Part shown: positions 21,798-33,863 of the stretch, piece after piece
Numbering within the stretch: the stretch's first letter is position 1
How the letters are laid out: the number at the start of each line of letters is the position of its first letter
Assembly: GCA_021018995.1 (NCBI GenBank)
Contig: CM037587.1
Coordinates: forward strand, 67,413,604-67,477,603
Direction of reading: 5' to 3'
DNA: 64,000 nt
Source of the DNA: Chloranthus sessilifolius
Taxonomy: Eukaryota; Streptophyta; Magnoliopsida; Chloranthales; Chloranthaceae
Notes under the pieces: model-generated
What the model was told of the DNA's origin: nothing
Databases searched by the model: none
The model's input: the letters and a program-made list of their open reading frames with translations, nothing else
Position numbers and translations under genes: made by a program

Positions 21798-23363
21798 ATG
21801 TCTATGGACCCGCTTCCCGGCCCAAATTCTCGTACGGGGGATGGGGTTAGTGTACTTCCCTGTTTGGACTCGGGGCCCAATTTTTTGCAAAAGTGGTGCG
21901 CTAGCTTAGCTGAGGGCGAGCTCACTATTCTAGATCGCCTCGGGTTATCCCGCCTTTCCTCTCTCCTTGCGGTTCCTCTGTTGCCCGGCCTCCTACAGGC
22001 GGCTTTGGCGTCATGGGACCATAGGGTTCATGTCTTCAGATTCGGGTCAAGGGAGCTCACCCCAACCTTGGAGGAGCTAGCCTCTATTACTGGCTTGAGG
22101 ATGCATCGGGGGCTTGCCAAAGTGGTGCCCAAACCAGGGTAAGCAAAGGCGGTCTACGCGGTTCTTAGTTTGGAAAAGGGTGGGTATGAGAAGGGCTTCG
22201 CCGGCGGGCCCACTAGGTGCTCGGTGAAATTCCTGAGAGAACTTTTTGGCGACTCGAGTCTCCAAAAGTTGCCTGTCTGGGATCCTTTCAATGTGAAGGC
22301 CTTTGCCCTTTATTTGCTATCGGAAGTTCTCTTCTTTACTGAGGGCAAGACATTTTCCCTTGGGTTATGCGATGTCTTGACCGAATTGGAGGGAGGCCGT
22401 TCACTGGTACACCTAGTCTTGGCTGAGATGTATCGGGGCCTGGATGCCTCGGCCTCGGGCTGGGTTGGGATTCTTCACGGGAGTCCACTCATTCAAATTT
22501 GGCTAGGAGAGCATTTGGCTATCATGGGGCCTGTGCCGAGATTCTGCTTGGTAAGAGGGGATGTGGCTCGGGGCTTTCTGACACACTGTTCGAGGCTGCC
22601 CCATGGGAGCATCGAAGAACTGAGCCTGTGGCTATTTGATGCGGAGTTGATCTGGCAACTTCCCTTGTTGGACGACACCTTTCCGATTGTCCGCTCTCGG
22701 GATTGTGAGGGCATTACGCTTTTGGGGTTGACTGGTAGTACCTACTATTTCTCATCTCGGGTGCTTCGTCAATTCAAATATACCCAACACGTGCCGTGCA
22801 CTGTGAGGCCGCCCTTGTGTTCCCTGATATTCTCTCAGGGTTCTCTCAGTGACCTAGATCGCGTAGCAGCCCTCTGGGAGACCCGCCAATCGGCGCACAT
22901 GTGTAGCTTGGTTCAAGGGGGCATCCTCTCTTCTGATTACGAGGTTTGGCTGGCATCTGAGAGCTTACTTGCCCCTAACCCGGTTTCGGTAGATGCGATA
23001 GAGACGGAATCCTAGCCATACAAGGAAACGATGCTCTAAACTAGAATTGAGTCTCTTTCTGTAGAGAAGCTGGCTTTGACTGAAGCTTTGGGGAAGGAGA
23101 GGGCCAGAGCCGAGATGGCGGAGGTGAGAGCTGCTATGGCCGAGAGTGAGGTTCTTCGGTTGACTGGGATTTTAACTGAGGCTCGCAGTGCAGCTGACGT
23201 TTCGTGAAGGCGGCAGAAGAGTCTTCATGGTAGGTGGTTGACCGATCGAAATGCCCGTGAGGACTCTCTTCTTGCAGAGATCAGTGCCTTGAAGCATGGT
23301 TCCACTTACACATTCTGCACATACCATAGATCATATACACAGAGGGGGGCTGATGCCCCTTAA
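21798..23363 (+). pseudogene. E2 antisense PMD/DUF7745-like gene, single exon, disabled
   Basis: One reading frame with few interruptions. ATG at 21798 or 21804 (same frame). The N-terminal part has WDHRVHVFRFGSRELTPTLE followed by ELASITGL, the signature of the plant mobile domain/DUF7745 family (often named serine/threonine phosphatase 7 long form or retrotransposon protein). The middle (22170-23015) keeps the family's hydrophobic helices (FALYLLSEVLFF, WLFDAELIWQLPLLDD). After 23015 comes a coiled-coil-like tail (EKLALTEALGKERARAEMAE). Stops at 22140, 23013, about 23037 and about 23204 break it. No introns, unlike the neighbour. It lies about 750 bp downstream of the E2 PMD gene, in tandem. 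Confidence 0.75.
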
Positions 23364-23577
23364 CAGAGATCTCCTTCCTTTTTTGGGTTGTTTCTTTTTT
23401 GTTTGTTTAATACTTGTACAAAAGGCAGAAAGTAGAAAGTGTGTCATGTTGTTATCTTTTTGGGACGTGACACTTCATACGTGATGCTTGTAAGAAAAGA
23501 AATGAAATTTGCTATATACACATATACATATTTTTTTTGGTGTTCGAATTTTCTTCCATACGTCTCGCAACGTAAGG

Positions 23578-23770
23578 TTTTTCTTATGGAAAAGGAAAAT
23601 CTATTATCTTTTTTTCAAATTTTTCTCCTACACAAGGTGAGGCTTCTTATGAGAAAGGAAAATCTATTATCTTTTTAAAAAATTTCTTCTACACAGTGTG
23701 AGTCTTTTTATGGGAAAGGAAAATCTATTATCTTTTTTTGAAATATTCTCCTTTTGTGTGAGGCTTTTTC
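23578..23770. repeat. About 62-bp tandem repeat, three copies
   Basis: GGAAAATCTATTATCTTTTT starts at 23594, 23657 and 23718 (spacing 63 and 61), followed each time by a T/A run, TTCTCCT or TTCTTCTAC, and G(T)GAG-CTTTTT. Diverged copies, + orientation. Confidence 0.85.
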
Positions 23771-24099
23771 AAGGCCAACTGGTGGGTCCTTGTTTGAGCA
23801 TGGTCGAACCCTATTTATGAGGCTCCAGTTTTTTTCTTTTTAAACATGGATAGGTCAGCTTCCCCGAGATTGATTGGTCTTCTGCCTTTACCTCTAGTCA
23901 TGTGGCAGACGATGCGATAGAGACGACATACTTGATCGGGATCCGATCTATTTTGACATGAGTGGCCCAGCAAAGGGGAGAAGAGGCTCAAGGGGTCTAG
24001 ACTAAAATAGGTGAGCCAGAACATATCCTCTCCTAATCTCTCTTTTCTTGACATTTTTGCTCACAGCTCCCAAGACGGGTTTTCGCCATGCCTGTCATC

Positions 24100-24245
24100 C
24101 CTGTTTTTACCCGTAGCACCCTTTTAGGTTTTCACTACATCATGGGTCCACTCTCTTACCCCAAGTGCCTTTTCAGGTTTTCACCTGGTCCGCGTGAGTT
24201 CGCTATTTTTACCCGCGGTGCCCTTGCAGGTTTTCACCACGTCCA
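24100..24245. repeat. Short module repeated three times in the E2 convergent region
   Basis: The phrase CCC(T/G)TG/TTT-AGGTTTTCAC, usually preceded by TTTTACCCG, occurs at about 24106-24136, 24155-24183 and 24207-24240. Spacing is about 50 bp. No known function. Confidence 0.6.
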
Positions 24246-24930
24246 TTTTGCTTTGAACTCAAAATGATTTTCTTTCTTTCTTTTTTTTCTTTTTCTTTTC
24301 TTTTTTTTTTTCTTTTAGAACCAAAAAGCCAAGACATGGACAAAGATTCCGTCATAACCGGATGGATGGGGTTTTGGTGTCATCTCACGACTCGGCTCAT
24401 ATTGACTTAACAGATAATATGACTGCTTGCAAACCTAGAAAGAGGGCTTCCTTCAGGGTGTAGCTTGGCCATGGGTAGGATTAGGATTTGAAGGTATGCT
24501 GGGTTAAAAGGGTTTCCTTGCTATGGCTTCAGTTTTCCCAAAATACTTTCTTCCTTGGAGGTTTCTACTGTACATGCCCCGTGATTCTTCTACATACACA
24601 ATTTTTGTTATTCTTTTTCCTCCATTTGAGACAAATTTTTTTTTGAGGTTTTGCTTTTCTCGATTTTTTGGATTTGATAGTAACTCTATACTCATGTATT
24701 TTTCCTCTCTTCCTCTTTTTTGGTATATGTACACGTATATTTTTTTTGGGGAGAGGGTTTATTGAAAGAAAGGCCCAGGCTCAAATGGGGTAGCAAAGGA
24801 TATCATCATTTTTAGGGATGCTTTTGGGCTACTGTGTTTGGAACGATGGCCTCTTTTGGATGATTCTTAAGCAGTCACGTATCTGTTTCATCAATACTTA
24901 CCTTATCATGATAGACTATGAGTAGAATCG

Positions 24931-25972
24931 TCAGACGTATCCAGCGTTGATGGGCTCAGGAAGATGATCTCCGTCCATGGTGGCGAGGCGGATGGCGTAC
25001 CCCGATAGCACTTCTCGAATGACGTATGGTCCTTCCCAGTTTGGCTTAAACTTTCCTCTCGGATCGGCATGGAGTGAAGGGAAGATCTTCTTCAACATAG
25101 TGGTTCCTACCTTTAGATCTCGACTGCGGACACGTTTATTATAAGCGCGTGCAATTCTCTCCTAGTAAACTTGAGTGTGGCATAAGGCTAGGAGTCTCTT
25201 CTCATCTAATAAGTTTAATTATTCAAAGCGGGATCTCTCTCTCTCTGCTTCGGGTAAGCCTGATTCCATGAGGATTCGGAGCGAGGGTACTTCAACCTCC
25301 ACCGGGAGGACGGCCTCGGTTCCATACACAAGGGAGAATCCCTTGTAGCGGTATGGATCGACGTTCTATAGGCCCAAAGTGCGAAGGGTAACTGCTCACT
25401 CCAATCTCTGTAAGTGACTACCATCTTCTCAAGAATGTGGATCAGAGTTTTCTTGGCCGCCTCTATGGCTCCATTCGTCTGAGGCCTATACGGGGATGAT
25501 CGATGATGCTTTATCTTGTATTGCTCACAGAAGTCTCGGATGCGCTTATTTGTAAAGTTTGTGCCGTTGTCCATTATGATATCTTTGGGTACTCTAAATT
25601 GGCACTATTGTTCTTGAGAAACTTCTCAACGTGAATGGTCGTGATATTGGCATAAGATGTTGCTTCTACCCACTTGGTGAAGTATTCAATGGCGACGAGG
25701 ATGAACCAATGTCCGCTTGATGCTTTCGAATTAATCATTCCGACAACGTCAAGGCCCCAGGTAATAAATGGCCAAGGAGTGGTCATGTAGTGAAGATCAA
25801 TGGTGAGAGCGTGTATCAGACTGGAGTGTTCTTGGCACTTGTAGCATTTTTTAACATGTTTGCAACAATCTGATTCCATGGTAGTCCAAAAGTATCCCTG
25901 TCGTAGGAGTTTCTTAGCGAGCATGTGACCGTTGACGTGGGCTCCGCATACTCCCTCATGGATTTCCTTCAT
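24931..25972 (-). pseudogene. E2 integrase (3' end of pol)
   Basis: From 25972 the minus strand shows the N-terminal zinc-binding HHCC pattern (HEGVCGAH, then CYKCQ) and the core start WPFITWGLDVVG with the first catalytic Asp. After a frameshift near 25575-25610 the frame continues with DNGTNFTNKRIRDFCEQY (second Asp), PYRPQTNGAIEAAKKT (Glu) and FALWAYRTS. The C-terminal part reads RGKFKPNWEGPY and ends PEPINAGYV with a TGA at 24931-24933. These are Ty3/gypsy Tat-type features. Internal stops and one shift make it non-functional. Confidence 0.93.
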
Positions 25973-26026
25973 AATTTTGACTGTTTCAGTTTCAGTGAGG
26001 CACCTGAGTAAGATGTTATTGTATGA

Positions 26027-27060
26027 TCACTTGTAGAGGCATTCTCCGCAAATGATGTAACCTGCTGCTAAACGTTGAATGGTTCGTCGGTCTATTTTGG
26101 ATGTACCCTCCGGGAAAGTTAGGGTCTCGAGGAAATTCTTGATATCTAAGAACCAAGGTGGCTCATCATCAGGCTTTGTAGGTTCCTCAATCTGGAGGCA
26201 GAAGGCCGGCTCATTCCTCTGCTCAATCATGATCGGCTTCATCTCAACGCCATAGGGGACTTCAATCATTGTCGCCAAAGTTGCTAATGCGTCGGCAAAG
26301 CGATTCCTTATCTGGGGGACGTATGAGAAAGTCACATCTTGGAAGCAAGCTATTAGATCCTCGAGGTGTTCATGATAGGGGATCAGTTTCTTGTCTTTCA
26401 TCTTCCAGTCACCATTCATCTGGCATATGATTAACTGTGAATCGCCAAAAACTCGAAGGTGAGTTACATTCAGATCGAGAGCTACCTATAGACCAGTGGC
26501 GCAAGCTTAATACTTAGCCATATTGTTAGTGCAGGGGAAGTTGAGCTTGATAGAGATCGGTACATGGGATCCTCTTGGTGAAATCAGGATGGCGCCAACT
26601 CCTTGGCCCTCGACATGCGATGCATCGTCAAAGTGCATTACCCATGGTTCCTCTGCTTTTTCTGTATCATCTTCTGTCACGAACAGGATGTCCTCATCGG
26701 GGAATTCAGTCCTTAGAGGCTCGTAGTCAGGCAGAGGGTTCTCAGCAAGATGATCGGCGAGCGCCTGCCCCTTGATCGATTTCTGAGTGACTATGTGATG
26801 TCGAATTCGGATAATAAAAGTTGCCATCGTGCAGTTCGGCCAGTGAGAGCAGGTTTCTCGAACAGGTACTTCAACGGATCCATCCGTGCTAGAAGTAGAG
26901 CAGCTTGGGATAGCAGGTAGTGTCGAAGTCTTTGAGTAGCCCATACCAGCACTAGGCACGCCTTCTCCAGATGAGAGTAGCGCGTCTCATAATCAGTGAA
27001 CTTCTTGCTCAGGTAGTAGATGGCCTACTCTCTTCTTCCAGTCTCATCGTGTTGCCCTAA
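26027..27060 (-). pseudogene. E2 RNase H region
   Basis: PWVMHFDDASHVEGQGVGA at about 26630-26690 is the RNase H start (catalytic Asp in HFDDAS), followed by SIKLNFPCTNNMAKY, close to the family's TNNxAEY with the Glu changed. The 26027-26419 part is the usual tether to integrase (ADALATLATMI, then IICGECLYK). Stops separate the blocks. Confidence 0.85.
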
Positions 27061-28030
27061 CACACAACCCATGGAAAACTCATTGACGGTACATTATCGT
27101 CAAGTGCAGTGGTACCAATACTGGAGGATTTAGGAGGTAACCCTTGATCATGTCAAATGCAGCTTGGCAGTCATCATTCCACTCAACTGGTGAATCCTTT
27201 CTTAGTAGTTTGAAGATCGATGCGCATATCAGAGTTAACTGCGCGATTAACCGACTGATGTACTGGATTCTGCCTAAAAAGCCTCTGACCTCTTTCTCTG
27301 TAGACAGTGGTGGCATTTCAGTGATGGCCTTGATCTTGGTCGGATCAACCTCGATGCCTCTCCTACTGACAATAAAACCTAATAGTTTTCCTGACATAGC
27401 GCCGAATGCGCACTTCTGGGGGTTCAACTGCAACCTGTACTTTCTCAACCTCTCGAACAGCTTCTGAAGGCTTACCAAGTAGTTGTCCCTTTTCGGTGAT
27501 TTGGCAATCATATCATCGACATACACTTCGATCTCTCGGTGCATCATGTAGTGAAATAGGGCCATCATTGCTCTCTGGTAGGTTGCCCCAGCATTCTTGA
27601 GCTCGAATGGCATCACCTTGTAGCAGAAGGTTCCCCAGGGAGTGATGAACGCGATCTTCTCTCGATCGGCCTCTGTCATCTTAATCTGATTGTAGCCCGA
27701 TAACCCATCCATTAAAGAAAGCATCCCATGCTTAGCAGTATTATCGACCAAGATATCGATGTGGGGTAATGGAAAGTCATCCTTAGGGCTTGCCTTGTTG
27801 AGATTTCAAAAATCAATGCACATTCACACCTTTCCATCCTTCTTTGGTATGGGGATGATATTGGCCAGCCATTGCGGGTATTTGGATACCATGAGGAAAC
27901 CCGCGTCATACTACTTAATGACCTTGTCCTTGACTTTCAACATCCATTCAGGTCAGAGACGTCTCAGCTTCTGTTTAATCGGCTTGCAATCAGGGTAGAG
28001 TGGCAACTAATGCTCAACCAGATCCGTATC
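27061..28030 (-). pseudogene. E2 reverse transcriptase
   Basis: The central frame 27751-27080 has LSLMDGLSGYNQIKM, ITPWGTFCYKVMPFELKNAG, then ATYQRAMMALFHYMM and the catalytic YVDD at 27512-27523, followed by the connection VEVDPTKIKAITEMPP-like text and GFLGRIQYISRLIAQL. Upstream (27760-28030) holds the RT N-terminus in pieces (WLANIIPIPKKDGKV-like). The frame from 28426 leads into it. Typical Tat RT; stops upstream and downstream. Confidence 0.93.
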
Positions 28031-29258
28031 TAGACCAGGCATGTCTTCATACGACCATGCGAAGACATCTTGGTATGACCGAAGGAAGTCTATCATACCC
28101 TTTCTCTCCGCAGGGGACACCGATGTTCCAATTTTGGTGATTCTAGGGACCTCTTCGGTGCCTAAATTGACGTCCTCTGTCTCTTCGACGATCGGGGTAG
28201 GGCCATGCTCAAAATCGGCAAATTGCTTGAGGAGCTCATTGGGGAGCTCATCGACTTGACCTTCCTCGTCCAGACTCGTGACTCCTACCTCTTCTCGTAT
28301 TTCTACATGGAAGGGGTCGACTTCCCGTGGGACAGGTATCACGACATCATTTTCAATTTCATTGGGAATTTTAAAGGACAATATTTTTGGAATTGGTATT
28401 TTTTCTATTTTTATGATTTTTCGCAATTTTTTGGAGGTTGGCCCCTGGTGAGGTGGATCTCTATATATACAAGGTAGAGTGTCCGAGAGGCTAACCTCAC
28501 TTCTTACAGGTTATTTTTTTTTGGAGAGTCGGTGCCGTATTCACAACATTTGGCGGCTCCCAGGAGTTGGGGCAAAGACGCCCAGTTACTTACCTGCAAG
28601 GCTTGGCCTTTACCCTTTTGGCTGGAAACAGCATCGGTGGGCTCTTGTAGTTCCCCCCTCAGCATGTTTATGGAGGGATCCTCTGAGACCCTGTCCTCTA
28701 TGGTTAGGATGGGCCCAAAGTGGCTGGTGCTAGAGTGACAGGTGGATCGGGGGACTTCTTCCTCAAATAAGGAAAGGGCAGCTAAGTCCACCTCAAGGTC
28801 TGGGGGTGATATAAGGGTTGGTAGGATGAGTGGAAACAGGCTTGTGTGGGGTTACCCTTGTCTCCCCATTCAGATCAATCTTTACCACCCCGGCGGTCAC
28901 AAAGGTTTGACGGATGTGGGGTTGGGCGGGAGTTTCTTCTTCCAGGTTGATTCCTTTGGCCCTGGCAGCTACTGCGGCCCTTATCTTTTCCTTGGCCTCT
29001 CTGACTTCTTCTTCAAGGGGCCTATAGGCCAGGCCAAATCTGGTTTGCTGCCCCTTAGCCTTGACGAGGTCTCTTCTTCCCTAAAGGCATGGGCCCAACC
29101 CTTTCCCTTTTTGGTGGCCCCATTTGTGGAGCATGAACACAGCTGCATCCATTCCTACCCCAGTATTGGCCGGTGTTTTTTCAGGCGACTCAAGGGTAAC
29201 AGCTAAAAAGTCATACTCAAATCGATGGAGGTCGGTGTCATCCACTGTGTGTGGCATG
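28007..29258 (-). pseudogene. E2 protease-RT linker
   Basis: The frame 28426-28007 is acidic (PREVDPFHVEIREE, DELPNELLKQFADFEHG) and ends SYQDVFAWSYEDMPGLD, the sequence that normally leads into Tat reverse transcriptase. 28500-29250 is more decayed, with stops in all minus frames. Confidence 0.75.
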
Positions 29259-29930
29259 TCAAGCACCTTTTGGATTCTCAATATGCAAAGCGCTCCGCTC
29301 CCTATCTTCTCTGTTCTCGCCTACGATGGTGACGATTCTTTCGCCTGAGATGAATCGGAGCTTTTGGTGTAGAGTTGATGGTATTGCCCTGATCTCATGC
29401 AGCCACGGCCGGCCCAATAGTAAATTAAATATAGACTTAATGTCCATTACCTGGAAGGGGATAGTGAAGGTTTGCGGCCCAATGATCAGGTCGAGGTCTA
29501 CCTCTCCTATGATTTCTCTCTGGGTGTTGTCGAATCCCCTAGTGCTTGTTATTGATGGCCGAAAGGTGTTGGGGTTCGCACCAATTTTGATTGCCGTTCT
29601 TAGAGGGCACACGTTCAATGCCGACCCGTTGTCTATTAAGACCAACAGCACCACCAGATTTCCTACTTCCACTATTATATTCAGGGGCTTAGAGTGGTTG
29701 TTCCCCTCGAGCGGTAGATCCGCATCAGTGAATGAGATGACATTTGGGGCCAATACTTGCCCAATTATCTCTCCCACCTCGTCTGGGGTCACGTGGGCGG
29801 AAACATGTGCGTCTTTGAGCGCTCCCATTAAGGCTTGAAAGTGGAGCAGGGACGTGATTAACAAATACCAGACAGTAATATGTGCAGGTGTCCTCTTGAG
29901 TTGTGTCTCCAACACATGCTCTCTGGCCAT
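29259..29930 (-). pseudogene. E2 aspartic protease
   Basis: The frame 29930-29259 reads as a Tat-type retropepsin: LVVLLVLIDNGSALNVCPL holds the active-site region, where the usual D-T/S-G is D-N-G-S here. Flap-like TSTRGFDNTQREIIGEV and the helper motif FNLLLGRPWLHEI follow. The DNG variation occurs in plant Tat elements but could also be decay. It is among the longest open stretches of E2. Confidence 0.88.
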
Positions 29931-30129
29931 TTTCTTGAAGGGGTTCCCTATGCCTGCTCTTTCTTCTTCCCTTCTCCTCTATCGGCCCCCGATGCTTTTG
30001 GCTGTGTAGAAATCCTACCTGACCGAGTGATAAATTTGACTGTCTCTTCTTGGTTGCGACCAACATTCATGTCCGTCTACTCGTAACTTAATGGCACTTG
30101 ACGCGGGTCATAGGCGGGTTTCGGGATGA

Positions 30130-30771
30130 GAAAGGGAGTGCATGGTGATTCTAGGGCGGATTGGGCTAGGTATGTCGGATTCTCGAGCCCAACCAGGTTG
30201 ACTCCAATAGGGGGTGTAATGGTATTGGCGGGAATTGGCAAAGTTGGGTTTGAGGGTGTGGAGGGGGTTTGTGCAGGCGTTACCGGGGCATGGTAAGACC
30301 AGTGGTGATTGGGAGCGAGTGATAAGGGGAGTGGATGAGGGGTTGTTTGTTTAGGTGGGGGTGGAGTTGGATTGGGGGCAAAATGGCGAAGGGATGGTGG
30401 GGGTGTGATTGGGATGGGGTGACTGGGAAACGTCGGAGGTGTGGGGTGATAGGGGTAAGACAGGGTAGCGGATGGAGCAGGGGGTACTGATATGAAGGGT
30501 TTGTAAATGGGGTGCTATGGTGGGGCGCTGATGGATTCGTGGATAAAACGAGGTAAACCGGGGATGATGGAGTTGTGCATGGGGAGGGGTGATTTGGGGA
30601 TGGTGGAGTTGTGTATTGGGTGGAGAGATTTGGGGGTGTGTATGGGGTAGGGTAGTATGGGGATGGTGGAGTTATGTATGGCGTGGGGTGATTTGGGTGT
30701 GACGGAGAGGTATATGGGGTGGCTGATGGTGGGATAGTGTATGGGATGGGGTGATTGGGAGGTGGTGTGTA
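30130..30771 (-). pseudogene. E2 proline-rich gag-protease linker
   Basis: On the minus strand this region is built from imperfect repeats with the words TTPPSPNHP and PYTTPP (on + it appears as GGGGATGGTGGAGTTGTG repeats). It joins the gag C-terminus (30772) to the protease lead-in. Such disordered Pro-rich spacers are known in Tat gag; the repeat has probably expanded by slippage. Confidence 0.7.
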
Positions 30772-32334
30772 CTATGGGGTAAATTGGGAGTGGGGCGGAT
30801 ATGTGTATGATTGCGGTGGGGCTGGGCCCGTTTGGATTTGATAGGCAGTAGCGGGAGTGGAAAAATACTGCCCTAAATATAAGGGCTCCTCTTGGTATGT
30901 CCGGGTGGGGAAGTAATCGGCTAAATACAGCGGCTCGATCACCCCCACAATCAGTTCGCCCTTGTTCAGCCTGGGAAATGAAAACTCCTCTTGACTACTG
31001 ATGTAATTCGAGGGGTCGAACTCTTCCTCTTCCACTTCTACCCAATAGATGTTAGGCCTGGGGCCTCCAAGATGTGGTGGCAGAGGGGCTTGATGGATGT
31101 TCTGGTTCTGCCCTTGAGGAAGCGGTGGGGGAACAATTTTTCTTGCTTCTATTAAATCTTGGATTGCGTGCTTTAGTGGGAAGCAACGGTTCATAGGGTG
31201 ACCTGGCCCCTGGTGGAAGTTACAATGCAGGTTCGGGTCATAGTTTCTTGATATCGGATTGGGGGGTGGGCGAGGCTGGAGTAAATTGACCAGACCCTTT
31301 TGTAGCAATACTGGCAATAAGATGCTTAATGATTGCCCTAATGGCGTGAAGACTCGTTCGAATCGTGCTTTCATCTATACCTCGGTCCATTGTTCGGCCT
31401 TGGCACTCGTTCGAAATGGGTCGGGGGTGGGTGTGCGGCCTGGAGCTGTATCGGGGTGATATTTTCCTAGGGATAAACGATGTTCTATACCTCTACCCCT
31501 GGCCTTCTTTCATCCCTTAGTTCGGCAGCTTTCCAAACCCTAGCAACCCCGTTGGCCATGCTCTTTCCCAACCAGCCCTCTCTAACGGCGTCTTCATAAC
31601 GGTTGGCATTTCTGACCAAATCAGCAAAACTGGACTGCTACTGATATACCAAGAATTTCGTGATGACTGGGAGCGCTCCCTTGGTTATCAATTCAATCTG
31701 CTCATCATTCGGAATTCGGTGGGTCACCTGGGAGGCCAATGCCCTCCACCTCCCTAAGTAGGCACTGAAAGTTTCATCATGTCTTTGCTTCAAACGGGCC
31801 ATATCCAACTTCCTTGGCTCTATGTCCATGTTATAGGCATATTGTTCTTGGAATAAGTGTGTCAGATCTTTCCAAGTTTTGGTCATGGATGGTTCTAGGG
31901 ATGTGAACCATCTTAGTGTCGGGCCCGTCAGACTCTTTTGGAACACTTTGATGAGGAGTCGTTCATCTCCGTCGTATTGGCACATATCCCCACAGTAAGA
32001 TTTTAAGTGGGCGATGGGGTTGCCAGTGCCATTATATTTATCGAATGATGGCATCTTAAATTTTGGTGGCAGGGGAACATCCGAGAATAGACATAAGTCT
32101 GAAAAGTCTGTCGAATGCAATTCTACTCCTCCCATCTTCGTCAGCTGCTTTTGTATTCTGTCTATCTGTTCTTTCAGCTGCTCTAATTCTTTTAAGGCTG
32201 TAGCTGGGACTGCCTCCCCCTAATTTTGTTCGGCCCCGGGTGTGACGATGATGGGCCTGGGGGGGCCGAAACTGGTAGCTCCTCCACTATTGTGGATCTC
32301 TTCCTCCTCGTACTGTTGGTCATTGTACTTTAAT
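30772..32334 (-). pseudogene. E2 gag (capsid-like and zinc knuckle)
   Basis: From about 32334 the minus strand reads NDQQYEEEEIHNSGG, with a TAG at about 32220, then a helical region (LKELEQLKEQIDRIQKQL) and the retrotransposon gag domain: PLPPKFKMPSFDKYNGTGNP, then SLTGPTLRWFTSLEPS, FQEQYAYNMDI and RQRHDETFSAYL-like text. After frameshifts near 31400-31640 the frame 31374-30772 has the zinc knuckle CNFHQGPGHPMNRC (C-x2-H-x4-H-x4-C) and LKHAIQDLIEARKI. The first part of the leader is missing because E4 replaced it. Confidence 0.88.
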
Positions 32335-33850
32335 GACCATCAGTAAAACTTTTGAAAATGAAGTCATTTCACACCTGTTGTTTTGAAAAATGAGGAAGTT
32401 AAAACTTTTTAAAATGAATTTCTGCTATAATTCTAAAGACTTTCATGAAGTAAATGTCAGGAAATTTCCAAAAGAAAATTGATGTTTTAGTAAACCTACA
32501 ATGAAGGAAAACAGTAAAGATATACCTCAAGAAGTTGATATAAAACCACACCCAGTGAGGTTTGGGCCTGAAATGTATTCTTTGGAGGTATGCTTTGGCA
32601 ATCTTTTCTGCTTTTAGGGACTATGTGAATCTGCTTACTTACACTAGAAGTTACACATATCCAAATTGAAATATTTTGATAGCACTCATGATATTAAAGA
32701 CATGATGTAAGGCCTCCTTTTGAACAGTTTGAACCTTACAAAGCCCCACCTTTTAAAAACTACCCTTGATACACACCAGTTGAGCTGTATAAATTGATGA
32801 ATCCTTTGAAATCTCACCCAATAAACCTCATCAGTTTCATTTAGCCTAACCCTACCCTGAGAAGTCAGAAGACAAAGGGAAGAAAGCTGAGGGAAGGAGA
32901 ATTGAGTAACAATTTAATAGCAAAAGAAGGGTAAAAGTTGAAGGCAATGATGAAACAACAGAGGGAATATGGCATGCAGTCAGTGCTAATTCGAAAAAGA
33001 AAAGAAAAATATTTGAGCAAAACAAAAGAAAGAAGGCATTTTCATTGGAAGTTTGAAAAAGAAAGAGAAAAAGATGGCCACTTTGGCTCTGGAAATTCAA
33101 AAGAAGAAGATGAAACTATGCTGAAGAAAAGTGGGTTTGCATATAACCTCCTGACCTTGACTGACTTCTCAAATACGATGCGACTTTCCAACCCTTTTAG
33201 AGATTTCACCCATCGCCACAATCAAACCCTAGTAAAAGTCCTTACTCATCAATGATGGATTCAGCTATCACATGGAGATAAGAATTTGTGTAGTCTATGG
33301 TGAAAGGAGCAGTGAATTTATAACTAAAAGCAATTCCTATGCTCACCTTACAGTCCTATTTGAGGACCGTAATTGCTCTTAATTTGTGAAATAGTATAAC
33401 CTTCTCATTTGTTTTTGAGTGAAAATCTGGTGAGAATTGGGTTTGAAATCAACCGATTAGGGCAACATCAAGTGGATTCCTAAATCAAAGGTTAACTCGT
33501 AAATTTTTCCCCGTAAATGGCCCCGACATAAATCGATCGAGTAGTAACAAGAATTACCGCAGAATTTTAGTTTTAAATCGATAGTTTTCTAAAAACCTTC
33601 TTACAAAATAAGCGATGCAGGTGTGAATAATCAATTGAGGGAAGTGAATATGTAATGCAGTGATCTTAACTAACTTATTGAAGAAGTTTGTGGGTACCTT
33701 CATGAAAACCCTCGGAGACTTCACTCCTCCACTAGGGATCACCTAGGGGTTTAAAAGGCTTGTTGCATAGGCTAAATGCAAATGTGCTCCCTACAAAGTG
33801 GCTCTTTACTTTGTTTTTTTATTATTCTTTGCTCGAGGACTAGCAAAGCT

Positions 33851-33863
33851 TAGGTTGGGGGTG
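33851..33863 (+). promoter_or_regulatory. E4 polypurine tract
   Basis: TAGGTTGGGGGTG directly before the LTR start TGTTGAC; E3b has the equivalent GGTTTGGGTGTG (60570-60581 on the minus strand). It gives the orientation of this LTR family. Confidence 0.85.

Larger units (their letters stand above)
23364..24930. other. E2 region between convergent accessory gene and pol
   Basis: The + strand accessory gene ends on the left and the minus-strand pol ends at 24931, so this is where the two 3' ends meet. It contains two small repeats (separate entries) and T-rich stretches, and no gene that I can support. Confidence 0.5.

Noticed and set aside
26523..26775. + strand frames inside E2 RNase H, and similar ones at 28205-29838 and 44650-48916
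   Set aside because: Shadows of the minus-strand pol and gag frames, which have clear family motifs.
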